NCBI RefSeq assembly: GCF_018861005.1
Contig: NZ_JAHKQL010000003.1
Location: 100,558 to 164,557 of the forward strand
Source: Polaribacter vadi
Lineage (GTDB): Bacteria; Bacteroidota; Bacteroidia; Flavobacteriales; Flavobacteriaceae
Direction of reading: 5' to 3'
DNA: 64,000 nucleotides
In this document: piece after piece, positions 1 through 8,351 of the stretch
Numbering within the stretch: the first letter of the stretch is position 1
Layout: every line of letters begins with the position of its first letter
Notes under the pieces: generated by a model
The model's input: only the letters and a program-made list of their open reading frames with translations
Database searches by the model: none
What the model was told of the DNA's origin: nothing
Made by a program: the position numbers and the translations under genes

Positions 1-348
1 TCTATATTCTGTAATACTAAGATTTAAATATGTAACTGAGTTGAAATGAATATTTTTTGAGTTGTTAATGATAAATTCGTCTTCCGTAATTTTTAAAAAA
101 CCTGTATTTATAATTTTAATATTCTCTTTAGAAAATTTCAAAATGAAAAATGAAAAAATTAATATTAAACCAGAAATAAAAATTAATGAAGAGAAAATAG
201 TATCTATTATTTCTATGGATAAATATTCATTATTTAAACTTACCATAGCAATACTAACTACAAGAATTCCTAGACTTAATGTTAAATATGTTATTGGATG
301 ATCAAAGGACCAAAAGTTAGATTTTATTTCAACAGTGTTTAAAGTCAT
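1..348 (-). CDS. Partial membrane protein, cut by the window edge
   Basis: This frame is open from an ATG at 348 to base 1 (116 codons, no stop), so the gene continues outside the window. It shows two hydrophobic segments at about residues 20-37 and 50-70, followed by a basic turn and a soluble part with short beta-like strands (ITEDEFIINN, NSVTYLNLSI). The layout, two helices and then a small cytosolic beta domain, is seen in many uncharacterised Flavobacteriaceae membrane proteins. The start lies 3 bases after the tatD stop, so the two genes are probably one transcript. I do not recognise the family and cannot give a function. The plus-strand frame across the same bases has no coding features. 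Confidence 0.6.
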   Translation of the reverse strand, partial: MTLNTVEIKSNFWSFDHPITYLTLSLGILVVSIAMVSLNNEYLSIEIIDTIFSSLIFISGLILIFSFFILKFSKENIKIINTGFLKITEDEFIINNSKNIHFNSVTYLNLSITEYR

Positions 349-351
349 AAT

Positions 352-1116
352 CTAAATTCCAAAAACGTCTTTAGAATTTTGAGTCGTAATTTCTGCAATT
401 TCTTGGTAAGAAAGTCCGTAAATATCTACCAATTTATCAACAACATTAGTAAGGTAAGCAGACTCATTTCTTTTTCCTCTAAATGGAGTAGGAGCCAAAT
501 AAGGTGCGTCTGTTTCTAAAACAATGTGTTTAATATCAATTTGGTTTAAAAATTTATCAATTTTACCATTTTTAAAAGTTGCAACACCACCAATTCCTAA
601 TTTCATATTGTAAGAAATGGCTTGTTGAGCTTGCTCTAATGTGCCAGTAAAACAATGAAAAATTCCTCTTAAATCATCACTTTTTTCTGATTCTAGCACT
701 TCAAAAACTTCATCAAAAGCATTTCTACAATGTATATTTATAGGCATTTTCTTTTCTTTTGCCCACTGAATTTGCGTTCTAAAAGCCTCTTGTTGCTGTG
801 TTGAAAAAGTTTTGTCCCAATACAAATCCATACCAATTTCGCCAATGGCATAGAATTGTTTTTTATCGATCCATTTTTTTACGTGGGCCAATTCTTCTAA
901 GTAGTTTTCTTTAACAGAAGTTGGGTGTAAGCCCATCATTAAAAATACAGAATTCGGATTTTCTTTTTCTAAAGTTAGCATTTTGTCTGTATAATTAGAA
1001 TCTATTGCAGGAATAAAAAAACGAGTAACACCAGCGTCTTTTGCGCGTTGAATCATTGCTTTTCTGTCTTCGTTAAATTGTTCTGAATATAAATGGGTAT
1101 GCGTATCTGTAATCAT
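352..1116 (-). CDS. TatD family metal-dependent hydrolase (DNase-like)
   Basis: A 254-residue protein of the normal length for TatD/YcfH hydrolases, which are cytoplasmic metal-dependent TIM-barrel enzymes credited with 3'-5' DNase activity. Visible metal-site motifs are the N-terminal DTHTHL at residues 4-9, the glutamate in AIGEIGMD (about residues 90-97), the histidine in NIHCRNA (about 127-133), the histidine in GIFHCFTG (about 151-158) and the aspartate in LETDAPYL (about 201-208). The start at 1116 gives the family's usual N-terminus. It reads away from the helicase gene, leaving an 100-base divergent region that carries the helicase promoter. The partial membrane gene follows 3 bases downstream. 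The family is certain; the true substrate is not. Confidence 0.93.
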   Translation of the reverse strand: MITDTHTHLYSEQFNEDRKAMIQRAKDAGVTRFFIPAIDSNYTDKMLTLEKENPNSVFLMMGLHPTSVKENYLEELAHVKKWIDKKQFYAIGEIGMDLYWDKTFSTQQQEAFRTQIQWAKEKKMPINIHCRNAFDEVFEVLESEKSDDLRGIFHCFTGTLEQAQQAISYNMKLGIGGVATFKNGKIDKFLNQIDIKHIVLETDAPYLAPTPFRGKRNESAYLTNVVDKLVDIYGLSYQEIAEITTQNSKDVFGI

Positions 1117-1193
1117 TATTTAGGTCGATTTTCATCAACAAAATTAAGAATATTAGAGCGTATAAAATCAAAAGATGTCATCTTTATAATCTG

Positions 1194-1201
1194 TATCTTT
1201 G
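1194..1201 (+). promoter_or_regulatory. Flavobacterial -7 promoter element of the helicase gene
   Basis: TATCTTTG matches the Bacteroidota -7 consensus TAnnTTTG and sits 16 bases before the ATG at 1217. It overlaps an alternative TTG start at 1199, which would lie upstream of the transcription start; this is the reason for choosing 1217. No clear -33 TTG was found. Confidence 0.55.
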
Positions 1202-1216
1202 CAGAAAATATACAAA

Positions 1217-2569
1217 ATGACTTTCCAAGATTTAGACTTATCAAATCAGTTACAATATGCTATTGACGATTTGGGTTTTACAACCCCAACTCCAATTCAA
1301 GAGCAAGCATTTTCTGTAGTAAGATCTGGTAAAGATGTTGTAGGAATTGCGCAAACAGGTACAGGAAAAACCTTTGCGTATATGATGCCAATTTTACGTG
1401 ATTTAAAATTTTCGAAACAATTGCATCCAAGAGTTTTGGTTTTAGTACCCACTCGTGAATTGGTTTTGCAAGTTGTAGATGAAATTGAAAAATTATCAAA
1501 ATACATTAATACAAGAGTTTTGGGTGTTTATGGTGGTGCAAATATCAACACACAAAAACAAGCCATTTTACAAGGTCAAGATATTATTGTGGCAACTCCT
1601 GGACGTTTGTACGATTTAGGTTTAAGTAATGCTTTAAAGCTAAAATCAATTCAGAAATTGGTAATTGATGAGGTAGATGTAATGTTAGATTTAGGTTTTC
1701 GTTTTCAGTTGATGAATATTTTTGATATTCTACCAGAAAGAAGACAAAACGTACTGTTTTCTGCAACTATGACAGAAGATGTAGATGCTTTAATTTACGA
1801 TTTTTTTAAAAATCCGCAGAAAATATCTATTGCAGTTAGTGGAACTCCATTAGATAATATAGAGCAGGTTTCTTATAATATTCCCAATTTTTTTACCAAA
1901 GTAAACTTGTTAAATCATCTTTTAAGTGATAAAGAAACGTACAATAAGGTGTTAATATTTGTAGGTTTTAAAAGAACTGCAGATTATTTGTTTAAACATT
2001 TAGAAGAAGTTTTTGGTAGCGAAACTTGTGTAATACATTCTAATAAAACCCAGAATTACAGAATACGTTCTATTCGTCAGTTTGATGAAGGTAATAACCG
2101 AATTTTAGTAGCTACAGATGTTATGGCTCGTGGTTTAGATTTTGATAATGTGAGTCACGTTATTAATTTTGATACGCCAGATTTTCCTGAAAACTATATG
2201 CATAGAATAGGTAGAACTGGTAGAGCAGAAAAAGCGGGTAAAACAATTTTATTATCTACAGAAAAAGAGCAAAAACCTAAAGACGAAATAGAAACTTTAA
2301 TGGATTATAAAATTCCAGTTTTAGAATTGCCAGAAGAAGTAGAAATTTCGAAATTATTAACGGAAGATGAACGACCAAGTGAAGATAGAGAACAATCTAA
2401 AAACAGAACAGGACAAGAATATGTGCCTGGCCCAGCTTTTCATGAAAAGAGTGAAAAGAATAGTAAAGTGAATTTAGGAGGTTCTTACAGAAGAGAAATT
2501 GCAAAGAAATATAAGAAGCCTAAAACAAGAGGAGATAAAAATTACAATAGACGAAATAAGAAGAAATAA
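1217..2569 (+). CDS. DEAD-box ATP-dependent RNA helicase
   Basis: A cytoplasmic RNA helicase of about 450 residues for RNA remodelling (ribosome assembly, mRNA decay or cold adaptation). The helicase motifs are in order: Q-motif region TTPTPIQEQA, Walker A AQTGTGKT, PTRELV, TPGR, motif II written DEVD instead of DEAD, SATM, and in the second RecA domain VATDVMARGLD and HRIGRTGRA. After about residue 380 comes a charged, lysine/arginine-rich tail typical of RNA-binding extensions. I place the start at MTFQDL (1217) because an upstream TTG overlaps the promoter. The stop codon overlaps the start of the next gene by one base, so the two are translationally coupled. DEVD is a tolerated variant of motif II. 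Confidence 0.93.
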   Translation: MTFQDLDLSNQLQYAIDDLGFTTPTPIQEQAFSVVRSGKDVVGIAQTGTGKTFAYMMPILRDLKFSKQLHPRVLVLVPTRELVLQVVDEIEKLSKYINTRVLGVYGGANINTQKQAILQGQDIIVATPGRLYDLGLSNALKLKSIQKLVIDEVDVMLDLGFRFQLMNIFDILPERRQNVLFSATMTEDVDALIYDFFKNPQKISIAVSGTPLDNIEQVSYNIPNFFTKVNLLNHLLSDKETYNKVLIFVGFKRTADYLFKHLEEVFGSETCVIHSNKTQNYRIRSIRQFDEGNNRILVATDVMARGLDFDNVSHVINFDTPDFPENYMHRIGRTGRAEKAGKTILLSTEKEQKPKDEIETLMDYKIPVLELPEEVEISKLLTEDERPSEDREQSKNRTGQEYVPGPAFHEKSEKNSKVNLGGSYRREIAKKYKKPKTRGDKNYNRRNKKK

Positions 2570-2934
2570 TGCAGATTTTAACAGCACAAGAATTGCATAA
2601 TTTAGCGATGAATATTGTTGGTGAAAAGCTTACAAAAATGGGGTATGAGTTCCAATCCATTAATAGTCAGTTAAAAAGACACCCTCAGTTTGTGTTATTT
2701 AAAAAAGGAGAACCTACCATTTTTGTATTGGTAAAAGCTACAGATAACCTACATAACCCAAATGAATATGATACCTTTTGGATGGAAACTTTTATAAATC
2801 ACGCAAAAAAACAAAATGCTAAAGTTTGGTTTGCAGGTGTAGGAATTGCAAATGCAGAAAGTGTTGAAAGCCCTGTTTTTAAAGACCAACCTTATTATGT
2901 GGCTTTTGAAGACTTTGTTAAAGTTTTGGAGTAG
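2569..2934 (+). CDS. Conserved small cytoplasmic protein, function unknown
   Basis: A 121-residue soluble protein with no signal peptide or membrane segment. Its ATG shares one base with the helicase stop (TAATG), so it is coupled to the helicase. Hydrophobic strands (FVLFKKGEPTIFVLVKAT, KVWFAGVGIAN, PYYVAFEDFVKVL) alternate with helices, suggesting an alpha/beta fold. From memory, related Flavobacteriaceae proteins are often labelled Na(+)-translocating NADH-quinone reductase subunit F, but none of the ferredoxin, FAD or NAD motifs of NqrF are present and the length is far too short, so I regard that label as an annotation error. Its real role is unknown; coupling to a helicase might point to RNA work. 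Confidence 0.75.
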   Translation: MQILTAQELHNLAMNIVGEKLTKMGYEFQSINSQLKRHPQFVLFKKGEPTIFVLVKATDNLHNPNEYDTFWMETFINHAKKQNAKVWFAGVGIANAESVESPVFKDQPYYVAFEDFVKVLE

Positions 2935-2952
2935 GTTTTTGTTAAATTGTCG

Positions 2953-3540
2953 TTATTCGATACTTTTAACGGTTCTTTTTTTTCGCATTCGTTTAGGACC
3001 GTACCAAAGCCAAAAACCAGTAATGGTAAAACTTATTAGCGCAAGTCCCATTACAGACGTATATATTAGTTTTATTTGTCCATTTGTTGTTTCAAAATAC
3101 TTGTCAAGTATAGATCCATCATGGATGTTTTCAATATAATCAGAACGTCTTTGCCCAATATGTAATAATTGACCTGTTGCACCATCAAGTTGAATGCTCC
3201 AATAATGATCTTCAAAAATAAATTTTACCATACCTTTATTTTTTCTGATATCAATTCGATCTATTTTTGATGAGAGTTTAGGCGATATTGAATCGTGTAG
3301 GATTTTACAAGCATTTTTATGTAAACTATCTATTGGTAGCCAATTTTTAAGATCTATTGATGTTCCTTGGTAAGATTTTGATAAAATAATGCCATTACTA
3401 TGCTTTTTCCAACCTAATAAAAGTCCGGTTACAGATATAAAAAAGAAAAAAATGAATAGTAAAGCACCTGTCTTTCTGTGAACTTTTCTAAAAATCCTTA
3501 ATAATTTTGCTTGCTTTTGCCTTTTATTTTTAATGCCCAT
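2953..3540 (-). CDS. PepSY-associated transmembrane protein
   Basis: A 195-residue inner-membrane protein. A basic N-terminus is followed by HRKTGALLFIFFFFISVTG (helix about 25-45), a periplasmic segment (about 50-155) with the PepSY-like strand pattern ending in DGATGQLLHI, and a second helix (about 160-180) ending in WLWYGPKRMRKK. The motif with His at the first helix and the WxWYGPxR ending are typical of PepSY-associated TM proteins, which occur beside iron uptake receptors and reductases. No iron genes are adjacent here. It converges with the preceding gene with an 18-base gap. Family assignment is good; function is inferred only loosely. Confidence 0.8.
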   Translation of the reverse strand: MGIKNKRQKQAKLLRIFRKVHRKTGALLFIFFFFISVTGLLLGWKKHSNGIILSKSYQGTSIDLKNWLPIDSLHKNACKILHDSISPKLSSKIDRIDIRKNKGMVKFIFEDHYWSIQLDGATGQLLHIGQRRSDYIENIHDGSILDKYFETTNGQIKLIYTSVMGLALISFTITGFWLWYGPKRMRKKRTVKSIE

Positions 3541-3661
3541 TGTTTTTCTTACGATTCTAAATCAGTAGCTGTTCAGCAATAATATAATTTATGGGTATTA
3601 TTTTATGCAAATTAAAAGTTAAAAGAGTTCATTTTTTTAAGTTTAACTTTTAAAAACAAAA

Positions 3662-3688
3662 AAAAACCAACTTTTAAAGTTGGTTTTT
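3662..3688 (-). terminator. Rho-independent terminator of the OmpA-like gene
   Basis: An inverted repeat with arms AAAAACCAACT and AGTTGGTTTTT and a very short loop lies directly after the stop at 3711 on the minus strand and runs into a T tract. It could also stop plus-strand transcription. Confidence 0.75.
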
Positions 3689-3710
3689 AATAAGATATTA
3701 AAGAATAAAA

Positions 3711-4562
3711 TTACTCTGCATCTTGCTCTAATAATTCAAAAAACTGATTTAATTTAGGCATAATAATAATTTTTGTTCTTCTATTTTTTGCTTTGTTTTC
3801 TTTAGTATCATTTTCTACTAAAGGTATATACTGACTTCTACCAGCTGCAATTAAACGTTGTGGTTGTACTCCGTATTTATATTGTAAAATACGAGTAATA
3901 GAAGTTGCTCTTAAAGCAGATAAATCCCAGTTATCTTGTATTATGTTTCTTTTAATTGGTGTAGAATCTGTGTGCCCTTCAATCATAACTTCCATTTCTG
4001 GTTGTCCTTTAATAACTTTGGCAATTTTCTCTAAAACTGTATAAGCGTTATCAGTTACATTATAACTACCGCTTTTAAATAAAAGTTTATCAGAAATAGA
4101 GATAAATACTACTGTTTTTTCTACATTTACAGTAATATCTTCATCTTGTATACCGTCTGTTAAATTCTTAGTTAAGTGAAATTTAATAGCAAGGTTTAAA
4201 GAATCTTTTTGAGTCATTGCTCTTCTAATACCGTTAATGTATTTATCTTTTTCGCTTAATTGAGCAATTACTTTGTTTATACCATCAGAAGATGATTTAG
4301 ATAAAACTGTTAAGTTTTCAACTTGTTTTAAAGCATTTTTTTTGTCTTCTTTTAAAGAAGATACTTGCTCTGTAAGCGAAGATACTTGCGTGTTTTTTTT
4401 CTCTTGGTCTATCAAACATTTTTGTAAAGTTGTTTCAACTTTTAACAATTCATCTTTTGTTTTTGCGTGAGTAGATTCTAATTGTGCATACTGTTTTTTA
4501 GATACACAAGAACTTACTAAGATTACAGACAATATTAATAATGCTGTTATTTTTTTCATCAT
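3711..4562 (-). CDS. OmpA family lipoprotein, peptidoglycan-binding
   Basis: A 283-residue outer-membrane-associated lipoprotein. The N-terminus is a lipoprotein signal ending at the lipobox SVILVSSC (Cys about 19). Residues about 25-110 are charged heptad-like sequence expected to form a coiled coil. The C-terminal OmpA/MotB domain (about 150-280) contains LFKSGSYNVTDNA, MIEGHTDSTPI and NRRTKIII, the features that bind the diaminopimelate of peptidoglycan. It therefore probably tethers the outer membrane to the wall. The gene stands alone, diverges from apbE and ends in a strong terminator. Confidence 0.9.
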   Translation of the reverse strand: MMKKITALLILSVILVSSCVSKKQYAQLESTHAKTKDELLKVETTLQKCLIDQEKKNTQVSSLTEQVSSLKEDKKNALKQVENLTVLSKSSSDGINKVIAQLSEKDKYINGIRRAMTQKDSLNLAIKFHLTKNLTDGIQDEDITVNVEKTVVFISISDKLLFKSGSYNVTDNAYTVLEKIAKVIKGQPEMEVMIEGHTDSTPIKRNIIQDNWDLSALRATSITRILQYKYGVQPQRLIAAGRSQYIPLVENDTKENKAKNRRTKIIIMPKLNQFFELLEQDAE

Positions 4563-4628
4563 TTAAAAAATTAAATTCGACTACAAATTTAACAAAATCA
4601 GTAGATAATTAGTAGTATAAATACGATT

Positions 4629-4655
4629 TTGTGAAAATTTTATATACTATTTTTG
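4629..4655 (+). promoter_or_regulatory. Promoter of apbE (TTG-N16-TATTTTTG)
   Basis: A -33 TTG at 4629-4631 is followed after 16 bases by TATTTTTG (4648-4655), matching the flavobacterial consensus TTG-N17-23-TAnnTTTG within one base of spacing. It lies about 21 bases before the ATG at 4677 and overlaps an alternative TTG start at 4653, which is therefore rejected. Confidence 0.6.
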
Positions 4656-4676
4656 CAAAAAAGAAGAAACAGATTT

Positions 4677-5660
4677 ATGAAAGCAATACAGAATGTATTA
4701 TTTTTTTTAGCCCTATTACTCTTTATCTCTTGTAAAAAAGAGATTAAAAACCAAGACTATATTTTAAAAGGTGGTGTTTTTGGAACCACTTATAAAATTA
4801 CTTATTTAAATGCATCTAAAAATTATCAAAAATCTTTAGATAGTCTGTTTTTGGTGATTAATAATTCTGTATCAACTTATATTCCTACTTCAGATATATC
4901 CAAAGTAAATGCTGGGGAAAATAATGTAATTATTGATGATATTTTTACAGAAGTTTTTAAAAAATCGAAAAGAATACATAAAGAAACTAATGGTTTTTTT
5001 GATCCTACAGTGGGTAATTTGGTAAATGCATATGGTTTTGGCCCTAAAAAAGAAAAGATAAATCTAACAAGTAAAGAAATAGATAGCAGTATGCAATTTG
5101 TTGGTTTAGATAAAGTTGTTTTAAAAAATGGTACAATTGTAAAAGAAAAATCTCAGGTATATTTAGATTTTAATTCAATTGCTAAAGGTTTTGGAATAGA
5201 TATTGTATCTCGTTTCTTTGATGCTAGGCAAATTGATAGTTACCTTATAGAAATTGGCGGAGAAATAAAAGCAAAAGGATTAAAAAATAACAAAGAACCT
5301 TGGATAATAAAATTAGTTAATCCTGTTAAAGCTGATGATAATGATGGTTTTAAAATAATAAACCTTTCTAATAAATCTATGGCAACTTCTGGCAATTATC
5401 GAAAGTTTAGAATTACAGATGATGGAAAAAAATATGTACACACCATAAACCCTAAAACTGGTTTAGCTACAGAGAGTAATTTATTAAGTGCTTCTGTAAT
5501 TGCTGCATCAGATTGTGCAGATGTAGATGCTTATGCAACTGCTTTTATGGCTATGGGCTTAGAAAAAACAAAAGAATTTTTAGAGAAACATTCAGAAATT
5601 AAAGTAATTTTAATTTATGCAGATACAGATGGTTCTTTACTAGAATTTTCAACATACTAA
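4677..5660 (+). CDS. apbE: FAD:protein FMN transferase (ApbE family lipoprotein)
   Basis: A 327-residue lipoprotein that attaches FMN covalently to a threonine or serine of target flavoproteins such as NqrB/NqrC or RnfG, outside the inner membrane. The start at 4677 gives a lipoprotein signal with lipobox LLLFISC. Family motifs are present: FDPTVGNLVNAYGFG, DFNSIAKGFGID, IEIGGEIKAKG, ATSGNYRKF followed by HTINPKTG, and the Mg-binding CADVDAYATAFMAMG near the C-terminus. No flavoprotein target genes are adjacent. It is followed after 42 bases by a small secreted protein that may share its transcript. Confidence 0.9.
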   Translation: MKAIQNVLFFLALLLFISCKKEIKNQDYILKGGVFGTTYKITYLNASKNYQKSLDSLFLVINNSVSTYIPTSDISKVNAGENNVIIDDIFTEVFKKSKRIHKETNGFFDPTVGNLVNAYGFGPKKEKINLTSKEIDSSMQFVGLDKVVLKNGTIVKEKSQVYLDFNSIAKGFGIDIVSRFFDARQIDSYLIEIGGEIKAKGLKNNKEPWIIKLVNPVKADDNDGFKIINLSNKSMATSGNYRKFRITDDGKKYVHTINPKTGLATESNLLSASVIAASDCADVDAYATAFMAMGLEKTKEFLEKHSEIKVILIYADTDGSLLEFSTY

Positions 5661-5702
5661 ATTATAATACAGGTCGTTAATTACTTAAATCGTTAACTTT
5701 TT

Positions 5703-6152
5703 ATGCTTTTAAAAAATATAAACTTTAAACAACTATTATTTATTTTAATTATTTGTGTTTGCAGTAGTTTGCAAATAAATGCTCAATCGAACAAAAAAAT
5801 AGCTTATTCATATATTAGAAAGGCCAATGCAGCTATAGAAAAAAGTATAGATTATGCAGAAGCGCTTATCAATTTTAATAAAGCTATGGAGTATATGGAT
5901 GTTATTACAGATAAAAATGTAGCAAGTTTAGGTGCAAGATCTTATTACGAAATTCATCATACTCAAAGTACCATTCAAAGACAAATTCGATTTTTAGAAA
6001 TTTCTAATAAATACTCTAAACAATATTTTTCACTCGCAAAAAATAAAAATTCTAATGATTATGAAGATAACTTAGAATTGTACACTCATGCAAAAAGCGA
6101 TCTTAAAAAATTAAGATATGCCCTTAGAAGAAAGAGTATGGGTAAGTTTTAA
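5703..6152 (+). CDS. Small secreted protein, paralogue of the next gene's N-terminus
   Basis: A 149-residue protein with a signal peptide ending near INAQS. The mature part (about 30-125) aligns along its whole length with residues 20-120 of the protein encoded at 6219-7538: both have YIRKAN, EAL/TAL plus KAM.Y.D.I.DK, ASLGA..Y.E and SKQYF in the same order. The region is helical with TPR-like spacing. It looks like a duplicated, shortened copy that lacks the beta-rich C-terminal domain. I do not recognise the family; an exported helical-repeat protein is as far as the sequence allows. Confidence 0.7.
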   Translation: MLLKNINFKQLLFILIICVCSSLQINAQSNKKIAYSYIRKANAAIEKSIDYAEALINFNKAMEYMDVITDKNVASLGARSYYEIHHTQSTIQRQIRFLEISNKYSKQYFSLAKNKNSNDYEDNLELYTHAKSDLKKLRYALRRKSMGKF

Positions 6153-6218
6153 CCCCTAAATTTCAGCTTTTTTTTATTAAATTGTATATATTGCAAAAAA
6201 TAAGAAAAAGGTTTATTT

Positions 6219-7538
6219 ATGAAGAAAATTGTTGTTGTTATATGTTTATTAATGTTTGTTGTAACTGAAGCACAAACTAATAAAGATATTGCAAATGTGT
6301 ATATTAGAAAAGCAAATGAAGTTTTAGCAGAAAGTATAGATTTTGAAACAGCCCTTACAATGTTTCAAAAAGCAATGAAATACACAGATACAATTTCAGA
6401 TAAAAAAATAGCTTCTTTAGGAGCTTCTGTTTACTTCGAAACTTACCAAAAGCAACCAACTTTAAAAGACCAATTAGCTTTTTTAGAAAAAGCAAAATTT
6501 TACTCTAAACAATATTTTAATTTAAACGATGGTAAAAATAAGACCTCTGAAGATTTTATAAATAATTCCGATAATTATGTGTTTATATTAGAGAATATAG
6601 AAAGTATAAATGATAAATTAGATAAAATAGAACAAGATCGTTTAAAGAAAGAGAAAGAATTACGTAGAATAGATTCTCTAAAAACAGTTTGGAAAAATAA
6701 ATCAGAAACTTTATCTATTAAAGTAGATAGTATTTATAATTTTAATAAAAATAAAGTTGCTTTATTTACAAAAGGTGCTTTTTTTGGTCTTATAAATGAT
6801 AAAGGAGAAATACTTTTTGAAGCTAATGAATATAAAGAAGCTATTTCTTTTGATGGTTTTGTAATATTTAAAAATGAAGCTATTAACCCTACAAAATTGT
6901 ATAGTTACAATACCAATAATAATGTAAATTTTCAAATACCTAGTATCTCTGATTTTAATACACTATCTACACATTATGGTAAAGTAATGTTACCTAGAGG
7001 AAATGGAAGGTTGGTAACCTATCCAAACAATTCGCATAATGCTTTTGTTTATGACCTTAATGTAAAAAAAACAATTAAGGTTGCAAATCTAGAAGATCTG
7101 CTTAAAAGACTAAAAAAGTTTGAAACTATAGGCAAATATAATAAAGACGAACAGGTTAAAATTGAAAAAGAATGGTATAATTTTGGAGGTCATTTAGGAG
7201 GAGGAATTCATCCTTTATATGGTGTAGAAGATTATGGTTTAAAAGGTTTTTTATGTTCTTTAGATGCTAGTTTTATAAGTACAAGTTCAGGCTATCAATA
7301 CATAGGAGCTTTCCATAATAGTAAATATCAAGCATTAAAAGGTAATCAGGTTATATGGATAAACCAAAATGGTACAAAAGTAAATGCAGCTAAAGATGAA
7401 GCTGAAAAGTATTCTGGTAATTCAATTGTTAGTAAATTAGACAATGGTAATTATCAAATAACTCAAGAAGGAATAATTATTTTAGGGAAAGAGAGCTTAG
7501 TAAAAATGTCAGAATTTTTAAGAAGTTTTTCTAATTAA
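6219..7538 (+). CDS. Secreted protein with helical N-domain and beta-rich C-domain
   Basis: A 439-residue exported protein. A signal peptide (about 1-19, ending in VTEAQT) is followed by the helical domain shared with the preceding gene (about 20-120), a charged coiled-coil segment (about 125-175, KLDKIEQDRLKKEKELRRIDSL) and a C-terminal domain of short beta strands, including GAFFGLINDKGEILFEA, which resembles a WG-type repeat (about 180-430). It is separated from its paralogue by 66 bases. No enzyme motif is visible. The layout suggests a periplasmic or surface sensor or structural protein, but that is inference only. Confidence 0.7.
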   Translation: MKKIVVVICLLMFVVTEAQTNKDIANVYIRKANEVLAESIDFETALTMFQKAMKYTDTISDKKIASLGASVYFETYQKQPTLKDQLAFLEKAKFYSKQYFNLNDGKNKTSEDFINNSDNYVFILENIESINDKLDKIEQDRLKKEKELRRIDSLKTVWKNKSETLSIKVDSIYNFNKNKVALFTKGAFFGLINDKGEILFEANEYKEAISFDGFVIFKNEAINPTKLYSYNTNNNVNFQIPSISDFNTLSTHYGKVMLPRGNGRLVTYPNNSHNAFVYDLNVKKTIKVANLEDLLKRLKKFETIGKYNKDEQVKIEKEWYNFGGHLGGGIHPLYGVEDYGLKGFLCSLDASFISTSSGYQYIGAFHNSKYQALKGNQVIWINQNGTKVNAAKDEAEKYSGNSIVSKLDNGNYQITQEGIIILGKESLVKMSEFLRSFSN

Positions 7539-7544
7539 TTTCTG

Positions 7545-8330
7545 TTATTTCTTATAACATACAGGTAATATTTCGCCTTTCATTAAGCAAAATCGTGTTA
7601 CTTTTTCTTCGGATATTTTTTTGGTATAATCTATTTCATCAACTTTAAAACCTACAGAGCGTAGTCTGTTAAAGTAATCTTTTCCGTAAACTCTTACATG
7701 ATCATATTGTCCGAAAATTTTAGCACGTTCTTTTTTATCTGTAATGGAATCATCTTCAAAAGTTGTTTCTCTAGATATATCTTGCGGAATTTGAAAAATA
7801 CCAAATCCGCCTTTTTTTAAGACTCTATACAACTCCTGCATTGCTTTTTTATCATCAGGAATGTGCTCTAAAACGTGATTGCAAAAAACAACATCAAATT
7901 CATTGTCTTTAAAAGGTAAATCGCAAATATCTGCTTTAACATCTGCAATTGGCGATTCTAAATCAGAAGTAATGTAGTCTAGATTTTTCTGTTTTCTAAA
8001 CAAATCTAAAAAACATTGTTCTGGGGCAATATGTAAAGTTTTTAATTTTTTGGTTGATGTAAAAAAGTTGGTTTCATCCTTTAAAAACAACCACATTAAC
8101 CTATGCCTTTCTAATGATAAAGTTGATGGAGAAAGTGCATTTTCTCGCTGTTTACCATAACCATAAGGTAAAAATTTACGAAACGATTTGCCATCAATAG
8201 GATCTGTAAATTGATTTCCTTTTAAAGTTAATGCAATCATTGGACGCACTAAATAACTTGCTTTTATTAGCAAAGGTCTTGGAATTGTATTTAATATGGA
8301 TTTAAAGATTTTGTTTGACACGGATTTCAC
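7545..8330 (-). CDS. Class I SAM-dependent methyltransferase
   Basis: A cytoplasmic methyltransferase of the Methyltransf_11 type, up to 261 residues. The SAM-binding region runs from LHIAPEQCFLDLF (motif I position, with an atypical glycine-poor loop) through ITSDLESP and DICDLPFKDNEFDVVFC to NHVLEHIPDD and ELYRVLKKGGFGIFQIP. The substrate is unknown. The start is uncertain: the only start far enough upstream is a GTG at 8330 that lies inside the repeat at 8317-8344, so the first residues are encoded by repeat DNA. A second in-frame GTG is at 8321 and the first ATG is 90 bases further in. It converges with the preceding gene with a 6-base gap. Confidence 0.8.
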   Translation of the reverse strand: MKSVSNKIFKSILNTIPRPLLIKASYLVRPMIALTLKGNQFTDPIDGKSFRKFLPYGYGKQRENALSPSTLSLERHRLMWLFLKDETNFFTSTKKLKTLHIAPEQCFLDLFRKQKNLDYITSDLESPIADVKADICDLPFKDNEFDVVFCNHVLEHIPDDKKAMQELYRVLKKGGFGIFQIPQDISRETTFEDDSITDKKERAKIFGQYDHVRVYGKDYFNRLRSVGFKVDEIDYTKKISEEKVTRFCLMKGEILPVCYKK

Positions 8331-8344
8331 AGATTTACACTGAT
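8317..8344 (+). repeat. GxxExxY-flanking inverted repeat, left arm
   Basis: A 28-base sequence beginning GACACGGATTTCACAG. Its reverse complement occurs at 8744-8771 with about 24 of 28 bases identical, so the GxxExxY gene sits between the two arms. The arm also supplies the first codons of the methyltransferase frame. The same motif, CACGAATTTC, forms a solo hairpin at 9674-9717. Confidence 0.7.
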
Positions 8345-8351
8345 AATAGCG

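Noticed and set aside
62..301. Plus-strand frame of 79 residues at the left edge
   Set aside because: The minus strand carries a continuous frame with two clear membrane helices, coupled to tatD; the plus frame has no such features.
2569..2934. NqrF subunit annotation
   Set aside because: No ferredoxin, FAD or NAD motif and only 121 residues.
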